Part shown: positions 34,699-43,057 of the stretch, piece by piece | How the letters are laid out: each line of letters opens with the position of its first letter | How positions within the stretch are numbered: the first letter of the stretch is position 1 | Origin: Mycobacterium sp. | Lineage (GTDB): Bacteria > Actinomycetota > Actinomycetes > Mycobacteriales > Mycobacteriaceae | Length of the DNA stretch: 64,000 nt | NCBI RefSeq assembly: GCF_004298145.1 | Contig: NZ_SCRH01000054.1 | Span: forward strand, 62,001 to 126,000 | Reading direction: 5' to 3' | Translations under genes and position numbers: made by a program | The notes under the pieces: generated by a model | The model's database searches: none | Seen by the model: only the letters and a program-made list of their open reading frames with translations | What the model was told of the DNA's origin: nothing

Positions 34699-37298
34699 TC
34701 GACCCTCGTCACCACACCCGACGCGCCGTCGACCTCCACCACGTGACCGGTCTTGAGCACTTTGCTTCCGGTGTGAGTCCCCACCACACAAGGGATTCCG
34801 AATTCGCGGGCCACTACGGCGGCATGTGACATCTCCGCACCGGTGTCAACGATGACGGCCGCCGCGTAAGCGAAAAACGGCGTCCAACCGGTGTCGGTGA
34901 ACGCGGTCACCAGCACCTCGCCCGGCTCGAGCTCGTCCATGGAATCCACCGTGAGAACGCGGACCGGGCCCTTGGCCAGGCCGGCGGACGCGGCGGTGCC
35001 CTGCAACGTTTCGCCGGGCATCAGTTCCGTGTCGGCGTCGCCGTCGGGGGTCCATTCACCGACGAAGTTCAGCGGCGGTCGTTGGGTCTCCAGCCGCTTG
35101 CGTTCGGCGCGCCGCCGGGCGATCACCGCTTTGGCATCCGCCGGCGGACTTCTCAGCTCCGCGCGCACCAGATAGAACACGTCGTCGGGGCTGTCGATCA
35201 TGCCGCGCGCCGCCAGCCGGTTGCCGATTTCGCGGGCGACCAGCCGGTACTGGTGGGTCTGGCGAATGGTGGTGTCACGAGCCGTCTCCCGCAACCGCTG
35301 AAACCGCGCACCCAGCGACGCCAAAGCCCGCAGCCGCAGACCTAGGCGCGGCAACTCGTCGGTGACGCGTTCGCGGCTCGCGAGCAACTTGGTCACCACG
35401 TCCAGTAGCCTGTCGGGTGCATCGGCGAAGACCGCGTTGGCCAGCTCGGTTTCCCTCGGACCCCGGTGCCCGTAATCGGCGACCACCTCGTCCAGTTTGG
35501 CAACGAAACGCGGGCGTTCGCGGCGCAAAATCTGCGCGGCCACCGCAGCCGAGTTGTCACGCAACGTCTGCTCGATCAACGGATCCGCCTTCGCCATCTG
35601 TGCCAGAGCGTACGCCCCGCGGGCGACACCGGCGCTGGCGAGATCGTCTGTGCCACCGCGGATCCGGGTCGCGAACCCCTTTCCGGCCTGCTTCTGAATC
35701 AGGCCCATCACCGGAACGACAAAGGCCGAGGCTTGTCCCGCCGCCGCCCAGGCGTTGGCGACTTCGTCGCGAGTTCTCAACAACCACGCGTGCAGCTGGG
35801 CATCGGAGAGCGTCGCGTAGTACTTCGCGTCGCGCGCCGAGCGCCGCGCATGGGCGTCGATGCCGCGGATCGCCCTGCCGAAGCCGCTCAGCTGAGTCGC
35901 CATCAGCGGTAACCGCCGCAGTGTTTCCCATGCGGTGGGCTTGTTGAACGACGGAACTTCCCCAGCGCCCTGGCCGAACAACATGTCCTGCCACGCGGAC
36001 GCACCGCCACCGGGCATCGCCTCGCCCATGGCGTAGATGACGGAGAGGTTGGCGTAGATGCCGTGACCGAATGACCCGACCTGTTCTTGGGTCAGGGCCC
36101 GTTTGAGCTCGCCGTCAAGACGCAGCACTTCGGCCGCCTGGGTGCCGCCGGCGCGCAGCGCCTCGATCGCCAGCTCCAATGACAACGGAGTCATCGGACC
36201 AGGAAATGCCTCCGACGTATTCGCCGCGGTGAACACCTGCCAGTTGGGATCCACGGTGGTGTCGAATTCACCACTGAGCCCTTCCGGTGCGGCGCTGCGA
36301 CGGCCATCGGCGATGGGTGGCTCGGGTACCCATGCCCACGGGAAGCACCACGGAACCGGTACCCGCCGCGTCCCGAGGAAGACGTGGGACCGATTGGTAC
36401 GTCCGAAGTCTTCGACACATTGCCGCGACGACCATGCGCAGTGAAAGCCGAATTCCTCTGTCAGCCGGGTGGTCTCTACCAGCGGGAAATTGAGGAAGGC
36501 CTCGACCGCTCCCGGGTCGAGAGAGAACCAACCTCGATCCCACAAAAAGCTGAGCACTGCGTCCGCGTACTTGGGTGACACTTCTATATAGCGCTTGCCG
36601 AGGATCTCGGCGATTTCGGGCATCTTTATCGTGTCCGGCGCGGCGAGGTTGACCGGCCCGGACCACTCGGGGTGATCCAGGGCATCTGCGAAGAACCGGG
36701 CGAGGTCGTCAGGGTGGACGAACTGGAAGAGGTTTCGGCCACCCTTCATGCCCAGGATGGCCGGGGTCGCGAAGCCTTCTTGGGTAACCCCCGTGGTGGT
36801 GCGTCCCATGATGTTTGTTGCACGCACCATGACCGCGTTGAGCGAGGATGCGGCGATCAGTGCCTCGACCTCGGCCTTGTGCGTGGAATAGATGTGTTTG
36901 ACGGACGGCAGCAGCGGATCGGACTCCTTCAGCAGCGGGGGGTTATCCGCATTCGCGCCGTAGGCCATCACCGACGACGCGGTAACCAGTCGGGAGACCC
37001 CGGCGCGTTCCATCGCCGTGACCACCGCTTGGGTCCCCCCGACGTCGATCGCGCGGGTGGCTTCGATGTCATGCATCGGGTGTGTCGTCCACGCGAGATG
37101 CACGACCGCGTCGACCCCTCTCATTGCGGCAGCGACCGCGTCGGGATCCCGAATATCGGCACTGACGTGCCGATACAGTGGAGAAGGTAGGGAGTGGGGG
37201 CGGCGCGACAACCCGACCACTTCGTGACCTCGGGCCAGGATCTCCGGGATGATGCAGGAACCGAAGTCTCCGGAGGCGCCCGTCACCATCACATGCAT
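34695..37298 (-). CDS. Fusion: NAD-dependent epimerase/dehydratase-type SDR + PEP-utilizing phosphohistidine swivel domain
   Basis: This is an 867-residue two-part protein. Residues ~1-310 form an extended SDR (VTGASGDFGSCIIPEILARGH, AWTTHPMHD, VTASSVMAYG, YSTHK replacing YxxxK). Residues ~340-760 form a helical region, and ~780-867 a phosphohistidine swivel domain, TGAEMSHAAVVAREFGIP with the phosphorylatable His. The second half resembles the back part of rifampin phosphotransferase/PEP synthase, but the ATP-grasp domain is missing and the SDR takes its place. It is the first gene of the oxidative operon. The separate PpdK-like protein at 44713 carries an ATP-grasp domain. Confidence 0.78.
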   Translation of the reverse strand: MHVMVTGASGDFGSCIIPEILARGHEVVGLSRRPHSLPSPLYRHVSADIRDPDAVAAAMRGVDAVVHLAWTTHPMHDIEATRAIDVGGTQAVVTAMERAGVSRLVTASSVMAYGANADNPPLLKESDPLLPSVKHIYSTHKAEVEALIAASSLNAVMVRATNIMGRTTTGVTQEGFATPAILGMKGGRNLFQFVHPDDLARFFADALDHPEWSGPVNLAAPDTIKMPEIAEILGKRYIEVSPKYADAVLSFLWDRGWFSLDPGAVEAFLNFPLVETTRLTEEFGFHCAWSSRQCVEDFGRTNRSHVFLGTRRVPVPWCFPWAWVPEPPIADGRRSAAPEGLSGEFDTTVDPNWQVFTAANTSEAFPGPMTPLSLELAIEALRAGGTQAAEVLRLDGELKRALTQEQVGSFGHGIYANLSVIYAMGEAMPGGGASAWQDMLFGQGAGEVPSFNKPTAWETLRRLPLMATQLSGFGRAIRGIDAHARRSARDAKYYATLSDAQLHAWLLRTRDEVANAWAAAGQASAFVVPVMGLIQKQAGKGFATRIRGGTDDLASAGVARGAYALAQMAKADPLIEQTLRDNSAAVAAQILRRERPRFVAKLDEVVADYGHRGPRETELANAVFADAPDRLLDVVTKLLASRERVTDELPRLGLRLRALASLGARFQRLRETARDTTIRQTHQYRLVAREIGNRLAARGMIDSPDDVFYLVRAELRSPPADAKAVIARRRAERKRLETQRPPLNFVGEWTPDGDADTELMPGETLQGTAASAGLAKGPVRVLTVDSMDELEPGEVLVTAFTDTGWTPFFAYAAAVIVDTGAEMSHAAVVAREFGIPCVVGTHTGSKVLKTGHVVEVDGASGVVTRVE

Positions 37299-37473
37299 AG
37301 AAAGTTGCCCGCCTTCGTAAAGTCCGTTCCCCGAAAATCTATGGTGCGCTACATCACGGTGTCAATGACCTGAGTAGAGATTCTCTAGATTCTTGACGCC
37401 GTCCTCAGAGGTCCCTGCAGCCGGCGCGGTACGCGGTTCGCCGAACCGCACCGCATCTAGATAATCTGAAGCT

Positions 37474-38109
37474 ATGATTCAGCGCGCGGGTGACCACCCA
37501 GCCCTCCTCATCGACTTCGGCGGCGTGCTCACCGAATCGGTCATGGGTTCCTTCGAGCGGAGCTGCCGGGCTCATCGCGTCGACCCGGGCGGATTCATCG
37601 CCGAGGTCTTTTCCCCCGAGCACACCGAGGACAGCCCGTTCGCGCTGATCGAGTTGGGGCTGATCTCGATACCGGAGTTCCTCGATCAAATCAGTCCGGT
37701 GCTGTCCAAGCATGCCGCCGCCGAGGTCAACGGCGCGGCATGGTTTCGGGAGGTACAGAAGACAACTCAGCGGGTCGACCTGGAGATGATCCAGGCGGTG
37801 CAGGCGCTCGCGGATCGAGGTGTGCAAACGGCGTTGGTGAGCAACTCATGGGGCCCCAGCGACGGCTACCCGTGGGACCGCCTGCCGCAATTCAGCGAAG
37901 TCGTGGTGTCCGCCGAGGTGGGAATCCGCAAGCCCACCAGCGCAATCTACGAGCTCGCCGCAGAAAAACTTGGTCGGACGCCCGCCGATTGCGTGTTCGT
38001 CGACGACGTCGAGGTCAACCTTGTCCCTGCCCGCGCGCTGGGCATGGCCACCGTCTTGCACACGCGCACCGACGACTCCCTCGCCCAACTAAGCCGAATC
38101 TACGGCTGA
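37474..38109 (+). CDS. HAD-superfamily hydrolase (subfamily IA-like)
   Basis: This 211-residue HAD protein has motif I LLIDFGGVLT, motif II ALVSNSWG, the lysine in VGIRKPTSAIY and motif III VFVDDVEVNL. In motif I the second Asp of DxD is Gly, removing the usual acid/base. The same change occurs in several HAD-IA proteins and may mean low phosphatase activity or other chemistry. A TCTAGA-containing site lies 13-18 bases before the ATG. It is convergent with the GntR gene; a short stem at 38103-38119 may terminate both weakly. Confidence 0.78.
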   Translation: MIQRAGDHPALLIDFGGVLTESVMGSFERSCRAHRVDPGGFIAEVFSPEHTEDSPFALIELGLISIPEFLDQISPVLSKHAAAEVNGAAWFREVQKTTQRVDLEMIQAVQALADRGVQTALVSNSWGPSDGYPWDRLPQFSEVVVSAEVGIRKPTSAIYELAAEKLGRTPADCVFVDDVEVNLVPARALGMATVLHTRTDDSLAQLSRIYG

Positions 38110-38130
38110 AGCCAAGCCGCATAACGGAAT

Positions 38131-38913
38131 TCAATACAGCACATCGAGCACACCACCCTCGCCGCTGGTACTGCCCAGGTACCGTCGCACAGTATTCATG
38201 TGCTCGCTCCAGGCATGCTCCGCCCCCGAGCCGTCCCCCGCGCGAATGAGCTCCGCGATGTTTTCATAGCCGCGCAGCGCCCGCCGGTTTGCACGATGCA
38301 CCTCCTCGCTGTCCGCCCCCATCTCCGCCACGGCGTTCGCGAGCTCACGCTCGATGATCTCGGCGAGCATGCCGATCAGGGCGGTCAGGGTCCGATTGCC
38401 GGAGAGCTCAACGAGCCGGACGTGGAACCGCACGCCGGCCTGGTGGAACGATCGTGGGTCAAGCGCCGCGGCCGCGCGCACCTCGTCCAGCTCACGGTCG
38501 AGCGTGGCGAGCTGTAATTCCGTGGCGGTCTCGGCCAGCCGCCGGATCGCGGCCGGTTCGATGGTCAGCCGCGCGTCCCACACGTCGCCGATCGACGTCC
38601 CGGCCAGCATGAGCACCATGCCGAAAAGGCCGGCCACGGCGTCGGGCCCGGGTAGGGTGACCTGGGCACCGCCGGGAGGCCCCCGCCTGATGGTGACCAG
38701 CGAGTCCCCCTCCAACAACCGGAACGCCTCGCGCAACGTCGGCCGCGAGACTCCAAACTGACGAATGAGTTCGGCCTCCGTGGGCAGCCAGTCACCGTCG
38801 AGGAGTTCGCCCCGCGCGATCAGCCGGCGGATTTGGGCGGCGATCTGGTCCGACATCTTCAATGGCCGCACCGGCCGGTGGGACCCGGTGTGCGAGAAGT
38901 TGTGGTTAGTCAC
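38131..38913 (-). CDS. FadR-type GntR-family transcriptional regulator
   Basis: This 260-residue regulator has an N-terminal winged helix (DQIAAQIRRLIARGELLDGD, LPTEAELIRQFGVSRPTLRE) and a C-terminal all-helical FCD ligand-binding domain with the metal/ligand His residues in FHVRLVELSGN. FadR-like proteins respond to acyl-CoA or organic acids. It is transcribed away from the ACAD pair at 39142, and the shared 228-base gap contains a perfect 18-bp palindrome, making autoregulation and control of the ACAD operon likely. Confidence 0.85.
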   Translation of the reverse strand: MTNHNFSHTGSHRPVRPLKMSDQIAAQIRRLIARGELLDGDWLPTEAELIRQFGVSRPTLREAFRLLEGDSLVTIRRGPPGGAQVTLPGPDAVAGLFGMVLMLAGTSIGDVWDARLTIEPAAIRRLAETATELQLATLDRELDEVRAAAALDPRSFHQAGVRFHVRLVELSGNRTLTALIGMLAEIIERELANAVAEMGADSEEVHRANRRALRGYENIAELIRAGDGSGAEHAWSEHMNTVRRYLGSTSGEGGVLDVLY

Positions 38914-39088
38914 CGCCGTCGGCTCCCGCTGGGTGAATCGTCAGGTCGTGATGAAACATTAGGACGCAGTCGATAGATCCTTTAGACGAATTTGAAGATT
39001 CGAGCGTTCCTATCCGAAGCGCCCCGGACCGGAGGTCGCCGCATCGTCGCTGAGGACCAGGTGCCCCTAAGCTACCTTGATTCGATAG

Positions 39089-39106
39089 AGTTTATCTAGA
39101 TAAACT
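39089..39106. promoter_or_regulatory. Perfect 18-bp palindrome, likely GntR operator
   Basis: AGTTTATCTAGATAAACT is fully self-complementary and AT-rich in a GC-rich genome. It lies 36 bases before the start of the ACAD operon, in the gap divergent from the FadR-type regulator gene. The TCTAGA core recurs at 37384-37389 and 37456-37461, before the HAD gene. This supports a small regulon for the local GntR protein. Confidence 0.6.
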
Positions 39107-39141
39107 GTACGCTGCAGTGGCACCGACAGCCAGGAGACCAA

Positions 39142-40293
39142 GTGGATCTGTCCTTCACCGACGAGGACTACGCCTTTCGGCAGGAAGTGCGCGCCTGGCT
39201 GCGCGAAAATATTCCGACAGACGACCGCCCGCACGATTTCGCGGGCGCGCGAGCCTGGGACATGGCCTGGCAGCGGCGCCAGTTCGACGGCGGCTATGGC
39301 GGCATTGCGTGGCCCCGCGAATACGGCGGCCAGGGGCTGTCCCTGGTTCGTCAACTGATCTGGCTCGAGGAGTATGCGAAGGCCGGGGGGCCCGATATCG
39401 GCTGTGGCTTCGTCGGCATGAATCACGGTGGGCCGACCCTTATCGCCCGCGGTAACGAGGAGCAGAAGCGGCGGCATCTTCGCAAAATTCTGGCGGGTGA
39501 AGAGGTTTGGTGCCAAGGGTTTTCGGAACCCGGCGCCGGCTCCGATCTTGCCGCTATCTCCACCAAGGGGTCCATCCAAGGCGATGAACTGGTCGTCAAC
39601 GGCCAAAAGATCTGGACCAGTTTCGCCCACATGGCCGACTTCCAGGAACTACTGGTTCGGACCGACCCGGAGTCGGCCCGGCACCGCGGACTGACGTGGG
39701 TCATCTGCGACATGCACAGCCCTGGAATCACCGTGCGACCCATCATCTCGATGGACGGCCTGTCCGAGTTCTGCGAGGTGTTCTACGACGACGTCCGCAT
39801 TCCCCTCGACAATGTGGTGGGCGAGATCGATGACGGTTGGTCGGTCGCGATGTCGACCCTCGGGTTCGAACGCGGCACCGGTTTCATGAAGTTGCAGACG
39901 GAACTGTCGGTGGCTCTAGAGCGGCTCATCGATGATGCCGCGGGCCTGGGGGCGCTCGACGATTCGAGTGTCCGCACCCAACTCGGGGACCTGCGCGCCG
40001 ACGTGCTGGCGATGCGGGCGATGACCTATGCGACGGTGTCGTCGGCAGCGCGGACCGATGTTCCCGGCCCAGAAGGGTCAATGATCAAGATCTTCTATGC
40101 CGACCTGGCGCAACGCATTCGCCGCGTCCGCATGGAGGTCATCGGCGTTCACGGTCTCGACCGCGGTGGCAGGTACGGCAACGACATCGGCGAGTACTTG
40201 TACTCCTACGCAACCACCATGGGCGGCGGCACGTCCGAAGTCCAGCGCGACATCGTTGGCGAGCGCGTCCTCGGCCTCCCGCGGAACCGTTAG
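39142..40293 (+). CDS. Acyl-CoA dehydrogenase, large-type subunit
   Basis: This 383-residue ACAD begins at a GTG preceded by AGGAGACC. It carries EEVWCQGFSEPGAGSDLAAIS near residue 120, LSEFCEVFYDDVRIPLDN, and the C-terminal GGGTSEVQRDIVGERVLGLP. The next gene, eight bases after the stop, encodes a short small-type ACAD, so this is the third large/small pair in the window and probably an alpha2beta2 enzyme. It is likely controlled by the GntR protein through the palindrome upstream. Confidence 0.88.
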   Translation: MDLSFTDEDYAFRQEVRAWLRENIPTDDRPHDFAGARAWDMAWQRRQFDGGYGGIAWPREYGGQGLSLVRQLIWLEEYAKAGGPDIGCGFVGMNHGGPTLIARGNEEQKRRHLRKILAGEEVWCQGFSEPGAGSDLAAISTKGSIQGDELVVNGQKIWTSFAHMADFQELLVRTDPESARHRGLTWVICDMHSPGITVRPIISMDGLSEFCEVFYDDVRIPLDNVVGEIDDGWSVAMSTLGFERGTGFMKLQTELSVALERLIDDAAGLGALDDSSVRTQLGDLRADVLAMRAMTYATVSSAARTDVPGPEGSMIKIFYADLAQRIRRVRMEVIGVHGLDRGGRYGNDIGEYLYSYATTMGGGTSEVQRDIVGERVLGLPRNR

Positions 40294-40301
40294 GAGCCAC
40301 C

Positions 40302-41306
40302 GTGGACTTTCTCCCCGACGCCGACCAAGACGCGCTGTCGGAGGCGACCCGTCAATACATCCAATCGCGGGTGCCGTTATCCGATTCGATCGCCCGGCTG
40401 GACGACATTCGGTGGAAGGAAATCACCGAGCTCGGATGGCTGGGGCTGGCCGCCGACGAGGATGCGGGCGGTTCCGGGGCAACGCTTCTCGACGAGGTCT
40501 TCGTCTTCCGGGAAATCGGTCGCGGGCTCGTCCCGGGGCCCATCCTGACAACGCTGGCCGCCGCGCGGTTGGCGGCGTGGACAGGGGACACTGCGCTGTC
40601 GGCGGAGCTGATCGGCGGCCAGGCGCGGGTGGCGCGGGCTGTCCCACTGCCAGGGGATGACGACCGACTGCTGGTGCTCGACCCGGAGGACTCGGCGCTG
40701 GTCCTGGTGGTCGACACCGACCGGGCCGCCCTCTACACCGCCCCGCAGCATCTGGAGCCGAGCGCCGGCCTTGAAGATGAAACGTCCGTGGGCCACACAC
40801 GCCTGGCCGAACTGGGGGCCGCTTCCGCGGCGGCCGATGACACCCGAACGGCGAGCCGGCTGCGGAGGGTGCTGTCCATCCTGGCGTCGGCGCAGCTGGC
40901 CGGCATCTGCGGAGCCACCAGGGATCTGGCAACCGAATTCGCCAAGAGCCGGGTTCAATTCGGCAAGCCGATCGGCGCGTTCCAAGCGATCAAGCACAAG
41001 TGCGCCGACATGGCCACCCACTCCTTGGCCGCCGACAACGTCACCTTCTTCGCCGCGGTGACGGAGGCATCTGGGGTGTCGGACCCCGATTATTACGCAC
41101 TGGCAGCCGCCGCGTGTTGTCGTCGCGCGGCCTTCGCGAACGCGAGGGCGAATGTCCAGATCCATGGAGCCATGGGTTTCACCGTCGAAGACAGCGCCCA
41201 CCGCTTCGTCAAACGAACGCATACCCTTTGTGCCACAGAATCTTTCGAGCGTGCAGCCGGACTATTGGGCGGACTGCCCAGTGCCCAGACAAGTGAGGAA
41301 GCATGA
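40302..41306 (+). CDS. Acyl-CoA dehydrogenase, small-type subunit
   Basis: At 334 residues this is the shortest ACAD here. GTG start after TAGGAG. It has the helical start, GLAADEDAGGSGATLLDE, a reduced beta domain, KSRVQFGKPIGAFQAIKHKCAD and IHGAMGFTVEDSAHRFVKR, in which the TWEHD block of the other small subunits is TVEDS. That suggests a different active-site contribution. The stop overlaps the short element at 41303, which leads directly into the enoyl-CoA hydratase. Confidence 0.84.
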   Translation: MDFLPDADQDALSEATRQYIQSRVPLSDSIARLDDIRWKEITELGWLGLAADEDAGGSGATLLDEVFVFREIGRGLVPGPILTTLAAARLAAWTGDTALSAELIGGQARVARAVPLPGDDDRLLVLDPEDSALVLVVDTDRAALYTAPQHLEPSAGLEDETSVGHTRLAELGAASAAADDTRTASRLRRVLSILASAQLAGICGATRDLATEFAKSRVQFGKPIGAFQAIKHKCADMATHSLAADNVTFFAAVTEASGVSDPDYYALAAAACCRRAAFANARANVQIHGAMGFTVEDSAHRFVKRTHTLCATESFERAAGLLGGLPSAQTSEEA

Positions 41307-41376
41307 CCACTGAAGACGACGCGAGTGAGGATCGCAGCGAGCAACGAGCGAGGACCGGAGCGGGCGGGAGGCGAGC
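41303..41376 (+). repeat. MIRU-like 74-bp insertion carrying a 25-codon minigene
   Basis: The ATG at 41303 overlaps the ACAD stop (ATGA) and opens a 25-codon arginine-rich frame whose TGA overlaps the ATG of the hydratase at 41377, again as ATGA. The first bases of the element (GCATGACCACTGAAG, from 41301) are repeated with one change at 41375-41389. The body is rich in GCGAG/GAGCG runs. Mycobacterial interspersed repetitive units are known to insert at such ATGA junctions with exactly this overlapping-ORF layout. Assignment is by layout, not by sequence search. Confidence 0.55.
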
Positions 41377-42180
41377 ATGACCACCGAAGGTGAGCTGAAG
41401 ACCGAACTCGTCGACGGCGTGGGGGTGGTCTCGTTCAATCGACCCCACCGCCACAACGCCATCACCGACGCCCTTTTCGACGAGATGTGCGAGGCGCTGC
41501 GCGCCTATCTCAACGACCACTCGGTCCGGTGCGTGTTGATCCGCGGCGAGGGCCGTTCGTTCTGCTCGGGGAGGGACAAGGCCGAGTTGGGCAAGCGCGC
41601 CAACGGCGAAGACGACTTCACCTTCGTCAGGGAACACCAACGGATTCGGTTGGAGGTGCTCGAATCGACCAAGCCGGTGGTCGCGGCGGTGCAAGGCGCC
41701 GCATTGGGAGGCGGCTTCGAGATCGCGTTATCCGCCGACATGCGCATCATCGCCGAGGACGCGATCTTCGGCCTCCCCGAGGTGGGACTGGGTCTGGTAC
41801 CGGACACCGGTGGAACGCAGGTGCTGCCCGCCCTGGTGGGGCCGGCACGCGCGAAGTACCTGGTACTCAGCGGCGCTCGCATCGACGCCCGTACGGCGTA
41901 TGCGTGGGGCCTCGCCGAGGAGGTCGTGCCCCTTGACGAGCTCCATGACCGCGCGATGACGTTGTGCCGACAACTGGCCGCGCAACCGAAACTGGCCGTG
42001 TCGATGGGCAAGATGTTGGTCAACCAGGCTACGGCCGGCCCGATCCGCAACGGCCTCGGCCAGGAGCTACTGGCTCAGACCGCGTTGTTCAGCTCCGAGG
42101 AATACCTGAGCATCAAGGAGGAGGCGCTGCGGCGACGCCGAGACGCCTCTGACGGCGCATCCGAAAGCGACGGACACTGA
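41377..42180 (+). CDS. Enoyl-CoA hydratase/isomerase family protein
   Basis: This 267-residue crotonase-fold protein has GEGRSFCSGRDKAELG (oxyanion hole), AAVQGAALGGGFEIALSAD and LPEVGLGLVPDTGGTQVLP, with the first catalytic Glu position present in PEVGLG. It starts at the second of two near-identical ATGACCAC starts, created by the MIRU-like insertion. It probably hydrates the enoyl-CoA made by the ACAD pair upstream. The next gene begins one base after its stop. Confidence 0.86.
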   Translation: MTTEGELKTELVDGVGVVSFNRPHRHNAITDALFDEMCEALRAYLNDHSVRCVLIRGEGRSFCSGRDKAELGKRANGEDDFTFVREHQRIRLEVLESTKPVVAAVQGAALGGGFEIALSADMRIIAEDAIFGLPEVGLGLVPDTGGTQVLPALVGPARAKYLVLSGARIDARTAYAWGLAEEVVPLDELHDRAMTLCRQLAAQPKLAVSMGKMLVNQATAGPIRNGLGQELLAQTALFSSEEYLSIKEEALRRRRDASDGASESDGH

Positions 42181-42181
42181 A

Positions 42182-43030
42182 ATGCCCCTACCAGCACCTC
42201 CTCCGGTCGGTACGGCCATGCTGCCGCCGGACACCTATGCCGGACAAGTCGTCGTGGTCACCGGAGGGGGCACCGGTTTGGGTAAGGCGATGGCCACCGA
42301 ATTCGCCCGGCTGGGCGCGGCGGTAGCCGTCGCCAGCCGCAAAGCCGAACACCGGGACAGCGGCGTGGCGGCGTTGACGTCCCTGGGCGCCAACGCGATT
42401 GGAGTCGAGCTTGACGTACGTGACGAGAGCGCTGTTACCGCGACGTTCGACCAGATCGAACGCGAACTCGGTCCTGCCGATGTCTTGATCAATAATGCCG
42501 CGGGCAACTTCCCGTCGCAGGCCGTGAAGATGTCTGCCAACGCCTGGCGCAGTGTCGTCGACATCGTGCTCAACGGCACGTTTCTGTGCAGCACGGAATT
42601 CGCCCGTCGGGCCATCGCCCGATCCGCACCCGGAGCCATCCTCAACATCGGCGCCACCTACTCATGGACCGGCGGTCCCGGCACCGCGCATTCCGCCGCC
42701 GCCAAAGCCGGCGTTACGAACATGACTCAGTCGCTGGCCGTCGAATGGGCGCCCAAGGGCATCCGCGTCAACTGCCTGGCGCCCGGCCTGTTTCCGCACC
42801 AGGATCTGCCTCCCGTACTGCTTGCTCGCCAGAACCCCGAAGCCGGCGGCAAGCGCATACCCGCCGGCCGAGTGGGTAAACCCCACGAATTGGGCTGGGC
42901 CGCAACCTATCTCTGCTCGCCATTCGCCGCGTACCTGACGGGCCACACCTTGGTGCTCGATGGTGCGAACTGGCTGCGCCGGGGCCTCACCATGCCCGAC
43001 TTCGTGCCGATCGACGAGCAATTCCCGTGA
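42182..43030 (+). CDS. SDR-family reductase, 2,4-dienoyl-CoA reductase-like
   Basis: This 282-residue Rossmann-fold SDR has the cofactor loop VVTGGGTGLGKAMATE, NNAAGNFPSQA and an active-site region GTAHSAAAKAGV. The usual YxxxK Tyr is absent, and the Ser/His-type arrangement is typical of bacterial and peroxisomal 2,4-dienoyl-CoA reductases. A role reducing dienoyl-CoA intermediates fits the operon between an enoyl-CoA hydratase and an acyl-CoA ligase. The substrate is inferred. Confidence 0.82.
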   Translation: MPLPAPPPVGTAMLPPDTYAGQVVVVTGGGTGLGKAMATEFARLGAAVAVASRKAEHRDSGVAALTSLGANAIGVELDVRDESAVTATFDQIERELGPADVLINNAAGNFPSQAVKMSANAWRSVVDIVLNGTFLCSTEFARRAIARSAPGAILNIGATYSWTGGPGTAHSAAAKAGVTNMTQSLAVEWAPKGIRVNCLAPGLFPHQDLPPVLLARQNPEAGGKRIPAGRVGKPHELGWAATYLCSPFAAYLTGHTLVLDGANWLRRGLTMPDFVPIDEQFP

Positions 43031-43057
43031 CGAACACCAGGAAGGACCAGCAGACCA

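Noticed and set aside
37299..37473. Possible small RNA or riboswitch before the HAD gene
   Set aside because: No stable conserved structure is seen; the palindromic TCTAGA sites explain the AT-rich stretch better.
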